Assembly (NCBI GenBank): GCA_008933995.1
Contig: WARS01000071.1
Span: 5,610,652-5,674,651 of the forward strand
Direction: 5' to 3'
Source of the DNA: Datnioides undecimradiatus
Taxonomy: Eukaryota; Chordata; Actinopteri; Lobotiformes; Datnioididae
DNA: 64,000 nucleotides
The position numbers and the translations under genes are program-made. Shown piece by piece: positions 59,175-64,000 of the stretch; position 1 is the stretch's first letter; every line of letters begins with the position of its first letter. Under the pieces are notes generated by a model. That model was not told the DNA's origin and ran no database searches. It saw only the letters and a program-made list of their open reading frames with translations.

Positions 59175-62100
59175 GGTGTGTCCGGTTCATTTTCCTGGTT
59201 TGATGACCAGGGATGCAAATACAGCTCTGTAATGATCACATACTGTATTCAGTGTCAGCAGGTGGAGCTGGGCCAAGCTGTAATGATGGCCGACCATCCT
59301 GTCATCCTGTTTAAAAAGCCCCACGTAGGTTCCTAATGAGCCTAGACGTGAGGGTCAAACTCAACTCAAGCTGAAACAATCAGTCAGTCGACTGATTATT
59401 CGTTACACAGAAAATCAGACCCCAACGAATTTGATAATCAATTTTGGTCATGTCATTATTATATATTATTATATATTAAGAAATGCATTTTTAAGCATAA
59501 ATAACAACCACGATGAATTGATTAATCAAGGAATTGTCGGATGCAGCCCTTGACTCAACCTGTACAAGTGTGTTTGTTTGTGATTTTTGATTTACCTGTG
59601 TGTAAACCTTTGCCGTCTAAAGCCAGGAAAATTGCTTTTTGCGTTGGCTTTTGAGACAAAAAGTAATCCGAGCAGGTGGAAATATAAAAATGGCATTACA
59701 GCTGCTGGCTATAACCGCTAGCATTAAATCAGAAGGCGGTGCCTCATCCTCTGCAGCCGATTGGGACGTGAACCGTACAGTAAACTCACTTTGTGCTACA
59801 GAGAGAAGAGGTCAGGCTGATGGAGATGCCTCATGCTCGCTAGTGTTTGTGTGTCCAGTCCTTTATGTCTGTGTGTCTGCCTTTGTGTGTGTGTGTTTTG
59901 GGCCCACGTTGTGTGTGTGCATGCTCTGTGCAGTCCTGCATGTGTCATTGTGGCTGGGAGAGCAGCTCCCAGGACAGCAGTGCATTAATCATGGGTTTTA
60001 TAGGGTAGCTGGGTGTGACTCCCTCCTGCCGGCCCCACACTGACATCACATGTGGTCCTCCAGGAGAGGGACAGGGATTCGTCCTTCGTTTGGGCTTGGT
60101 GTGATTAAGTCTTGGGAAAGGAATTACTTGTCTCAAGGTCAAAGCGGGCGCCTTGTAGTGCAATTTGTAAATTAAAACGATTCCCCCAGATTTGACTTCA
60201 TGTGTTATATTGAAATGTGATATATCTCACACTACATGTCTGCACACGTATTTAATGGTGAGGAGATCTCGGTCAAACACAGATCTCACCTCAGTGATTC
60301 TGTGATGATGGGATGTTTTTCCTGCCGTGGTTCGGACTCAGCGCTCTCTTCCAGGCCAAGGTCAGAGCGAATCAATTATCATGACAGACCATTGATCATC
60401 TGAGTGCTCCATCTTTGCAATGGTGATAGAAAGACTTTAAGACTTTCACAGTGCCTCATTAATGTTTAATTCTGTCCTTATTGATCTGCTCATAACAAAG
60501 GGGGCCTGGTAAATGCCTACCGTCATCATCGTGCTCTTCAAACCAAAGGGCACATTTTGGTTTGTGGGCGGATGCTCCGTTGACCTGAAGCCGAAATATT
60601 GTAATTAATAAGGTCACTTGTTTACTGTTATTATCAACTCATGCGATAATTAAACTTGTTTATATAAGTACAGTCCATTTACTCATTTTAAAGATTGTTT
60701 ATAGCTATAAATGCAACCGATATAGATGCATTAGGCTGTTGACATTCGTGGTACTATTTCCATATAATTTGTCAAACTCGTGTAATGCTTGGACTATTTA
60801 TAGTTTGCTGAATTGTTGTTTTGTTTAAACACCGAACTCTGGATTTATGACCGCCGATGAGGGGAAAAGGCCTTGATTAATTGACACATCATCCACGTTA
60901 GAGCTGGCAGTATTTCCAGCGTCATGGCTCTGATGTATGGTGCAATATTTCCTGTTGGCTCCCTCCCCCAGGTACGACCAGACAGCCCAGAGACGGGGAA
61001 ATCTCAGGGGTAGACTACAACTTTGTCTCCATAGAAGAGTTCTTCTCCTTGGAGGAGTCGGGCGCGCTGCTTGAGAGCGGAAAGTTCAAAGGTGAGGCTG
61101 AACTAGTAACGCAATGTGATGTATCATGCAAAAAAGAATATGTAGTTTATTCTGGCACTTTTAATTATGCAATTAATCCATTTTGTTTTCTCAACTTGTA
61201 GTCATTTAATTTAAAGTGGCAAGTTTAAATGAAATGATGGACAAGTTTTTGCTTTAACTTATGATCATGAATTAAATGTTGATTGCACAATCTAATGACT
61301 TTAGACTAATGGCACCATCTGCATTTAGATTGGTTCCCTACGACCTCCTGGGAAAATCTCCCCTCCTCCTGTTTTATGTGTCCATTATAAAGTAATTTAA
61401 TAAATAAACTTGTGCTTTTTCTTTTTCTTCTCACACGCTGTAGTTACTTGTTCGCACAAAGCAACACCCAAACTATATTTTCACTCCTTATAAAAGCACG
61501 ACAATTTTACTTTACCTCTTCAGTGAACATGCCTCTTTCTTATCTCCAATGTTCTGTCAATCATTCCATGAAACAAAGACAAGGCGCTCTGTGTTGTAGT
61601 CTTTGAGGGGAACAGAAGCGATACAGCTCATAAATGCTGGGCAGCAAAGTCGTCTGTTATCACTGTAATTATTATGGGTGAGGCACTATTCCAATTCAGC
61701 GCTGTATTGTAATGAAATAGCAGACATTTGCAGAAATATGCTTGTTCTCTTTCTTGCGCACAGTTAAATGACTGACATGTCGATATAGAAAACATGAAGC
61801 CAGCAGCTGGTTAGCTTAGCTTAGCATTTGAAACTAGGAGACACAGCTACACTGGCTCAAACATGACAAAATCTGCCTACCAGCACCTTTAAAGCTCAGT
61901 AATTAACGCGTATCTTGTCTCATGTCGCACTCGTTTCACGTGTACAGAAAACTGAAGTGTAAAGACAACAAGTAGTGGTTTTATGGAGGGTTAAGTGCCA
62001 GAAGATAAAACGTGTTAATTGGTGAGCTTTAGAGGTGATGGCAGGTGGCATTTGTTAGCCAACTTAGCTGTTTCAGTGTTTGTCTTTTCCTTTAACAGAG

Positions 62101-63195
62101 CTAAGCTAACTGGCTGCTAGCTGTAGCTTCATATACTGTATGCATATACATAAGCGTGATATCAAGCTACTCATTTAACTGTCAGTAAAACATTATTCCC
62201 AAAATGTCAAACTGTTCCCCCAAAGATCCTTCTTTTTCATACACTCGATATAACTCAATATTTGTTGACAGCTTCTTCTCGTGATGAATGAGGTTTACAC
62301 GGTTCCTAATTGGACGATCCATTGAAAAGTCGTGTTTTTGTGCACATTAATGCCATCAGGTGTTGCTCAGCTCGTCTCTACCCTGCAGACTCCTCCCTAC
62401 GCGAGGGTCAGAGTGCTGCCACTGATTAAAAAGCCTCCATACATTAGCATCCATAATTTATAAGAGTTTAATGGGAGCAATAAATGTCATCCCCACTTGC
62501 CTTACATGTGACATTGACAGACACATCGCCACGGCAAAGCAATCAGGGGTTTCAGCAGGATTGCGCGTGCAGTAGCCTGCAGAAACTGCAGTAAATGGTG
62601 ACGGCTGGTGACCTTGTTGTTGAGTTCAGTAATCTAATGTTTCCCCCCAACCCATTTGGATCTCCAGGAGCCAAATGGAGGGGTGGAGGTAATTTAATTT
62701 CTTCTTTAGCTGCTGGAGCAGATGGCTTGCACTGAAACTACAGGGCATGTGCAGCTGATCATCTCAGGGGATCCATAATGCACATACATGTAGATATGTG
62801 GTATGTGCTGAAATATGTGCCTAAGGACATGAACCTATGTTTCTTCTGAATATCTGAATATAAAAGCTTTTATTTACCTCATAAGCTATAACATGCTGAT
62901 GCTGTGGGTTGCTAAGGACCTCCTTTACATCATGTCACCATTTATCCTCACGTTTGTTACGAGAAATGTGCATTTATCCGTTCACCGTGATTCCATCTTT
63001 TCCTGTCCTTCCCCGGATCAGGGAATTACTACGGCACACCTCGACCCGTGCACATCAGCGCCGAGAGCCCCCCCATCACCTACCAGGAACACCGCAACCT
63101 GCTCAGAAACTTCCGCACACGCAGCAAATCGCTCAGCAACCTGGAGAAGGCTGCAGAGGACGGTGAGAACAGCGAGGACGACTCAGGCCTGTCAG
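53948..63195 (+). CDS. magix: MAGI-family membrane-associated guanylate kinase, N-terminal part (runs off right edge)
   Basis: MAGI proteins are PDZ/guanylate-kinase/WW scaffolds of junctions and synapses. Coding exons: 53948-54227 (exon starts 53938), 56122-56238, 60972-61091, 63022-63195. Phases are 1, 1, 1, 1, giving about 230 residues so far. [15 protein letters not shown] matches the family start MSK..KK.HW.SKV. Exon 1 is the atypical first PDZ domain ([30 protein letters not shown]). The next exons are the truncated guanylate-kinase-like region ([57 protein letters not shown]) and then KSLSNLEKA, a MAGI linker. WW domains and later PDZ domains lie outside. The symbol is inferred from synteny with the SYP-CACNA1F-GPKOW block; a magi1/2/3 paralogue is the alternative. 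The last donor is GC, not GT. Confidence 0.85.
59135..59171. repeat. (CA)n microsatellite
   Basis: About 18 CA units in intron 2 of the MAGI-like gene. Confidence 0.96.
59365..59550. mobile_element. ATTAATCG-type dispersed repeat, copy 2
   Basis: It opens GCTGAAACAATCAGTCAGTC, contains TTTGATAATCAATTTTGGTC and closes TTGATTAATCAAGGAATTG...GATGCAGCC, giving AT-rich inverted ends like the copy at 47785-48140. Confidence 0.5.
61725..62225. mobile_element. Inverted-repeat (MITE-like) element, copy 2
   Basis: The two ends are imperfect inverted repeats over about 100 bp. AGTTAAATGA at 61764 pairs with TCATTTAACT near 62171, and GCCAGCAGCTGGTTAGCTTAGC (61799-61820) pairs with GCTAAGCTAACTGGCTGCTAGC (62101-62122). 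The interior includes CTACCAGCACCTTTAAAGCTC. The right terminus, ATTCCCAAAATGTCAAACTG, resembles the terminus of the element at 31056-31501. Confidence 0.7.
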
Positions 63196-63818
63196 GCAAG
63201 TAATCGCTAAACGTGGTCCGTAAGACAGCGCCTGTGGGCAAGGTCATAAATGTGGAGGAAAAACCAAGAGGTAATCAGATGTTAATGGTGTTGTAGGTGG
63301 AGTATTATGCAGTTATCATCGCCCTCTTTTTCATTGTATTTCACCCATATCGACTGTGGAAAACGTGCCTGTTAAGCCCTGCACAGAAGCCGGCAGCTAC
63401 TGTAAATACTGCATTGTCCCTCTATCTATAGCTCCAGTCTCTGATACCCAAATTAATCAATCATTAGCACGATTAGTATGCTCTAAACTCTCAGTGGGGC
63501 TGTGGCCTCATCGATTGCTGGATCACCTCCAGAGGAAGGTCAGGCTGCCTAATGTCGAGCAGGCAAGGAGGCAAGAAGATAGGCGAGCGTGCGCGCAGGG
63601 AGGTGAGGAGAAAAACCGAAGAGGTCATGTGACGAGGAAGCGGAGAGTGTTTAAATTCACATAACAGTGGGAGATGGGCAACACGGCCATTAAAGATTGG
63701 CAAAAACAAGGCAAAAAACATTTTCTATTCTACTGTCGATGTGATGGATGACTCATTGTACCAGACATGGTTTATTATGTTAAGCAGAAGGCTTGAAAGG
63801 TTTATTAATCATCAGCGT

Positions 63819-64000
63819 TGGAAGAGGCGTTCAGATCCTTTTATTTAAGTAAGTCCTCCATTCAAAATCCCACTCAAGTAAAAGTACAGAAGGTTTTATC
63901 AGCAAAATGCACTTTGGGTTTCAAAGTAAATGTAAAATGCCCCCCTTTGTGACTGATAGTTTAGTGAAGTGGTCCCCAAATGTATTTTAATTTAGTGGAC
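63819..64000 (+). mobile_element. Partial dispersed repeat (AAGTAAAAGTACAGAAG family) at window edge
   Basis: GGAAGAGGCGTTCAGATCCTTTTATTTAAGTAAG and CTCAAGTAAAAGTACAGAAG with TTTTATCAGCAAAATGCAC are words I recall from a common teleost repeat. It continues past the window. Confidence 0.5.

Larger units (their letters stand above)
54228..63021 (+). other. Introns 1-3 of the MAGI-like gene, no nested gene seen
   Basis: The introns are 54228-56121, 56239-60971 and 61092-63021. They contain G-runs near 55600 and 55725, a C-run at 58911-58921, a CA microsatellite (59135-59171) and two dispersed repeats (59365-59550 and 61725-62225). I see no convincing coding exon on either strand. Confidence 0.65.

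Overview
The window looks like nuclear DNA of a ray-finned fish, probably a percomorph. Genes are split into many short GT-AG exons, and CA/GA microsatellites are dense. Several interspersed repeats resemble ones I recall from spiny-rayed fish genomes. No prokaryotic or viral gene organisation is visible.

Layout from left to right. A partial synaptophysin gene (syp, minus strand, 1-8764) runs off the left edge. Upstream of it, on the same strand, is a complete L-type calcium channel alpha-1 gene best assigned to Cav1.4 (cacna1f, 10212-29597). I reconstructed it as 47 coding exons that keep one frame throughout and encode about 2085 residues. Next is timm17b (minus, 31860-34851), head to head with pqbp1 (plus, 35702-37246) across a short shared promoter. 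pqbp1 meets gpkow (minus, 37714-42855) tail to tail, with opposing poly(A) signals 14 bp apart. After about 11 kb of non-coding, microsatellite-rich DNA comes the 5' part of a MAGI-family scaffold gene (plus, first coding exon 53948), which runs off the right edge. By synteny it is probably the fish counterpart of MAGIX.

In mammals SYP, CACNA1F, TIMM17B, PQBP1, GPKOW and MAGIX all lie in human Xp11.23. The gene set therefore marks a conserved linkage block. syp and cacna1f act at (ribbon) synapses, the MAGI-like gene is a junction/synapse scaffold, pqbp1 and gpkow are spliceosome factors, and timm17b is a mitochondrial import channel subunit.

The most notable observations are two minor-spliceosome (U12) introns in cacna1f (one AT-AC, one GT-AG), both with near-perfect donor and branch signals; a GC-AG donor in the MAGI-like gene whose read-through hits an immediate stop; a fish MAGIX-locus gene that keeps the N-terminal PDZ and guanylate-kinase-like region absent from mammalian MAGIX; coding repeats in the Cav1.4 tail and a 12-glutamine tract in Tim17b; and several inverted-repeat transposable elements. 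I did not find a wholly new multi-gene system. All splice sites are read by eye from consensus and family homology.
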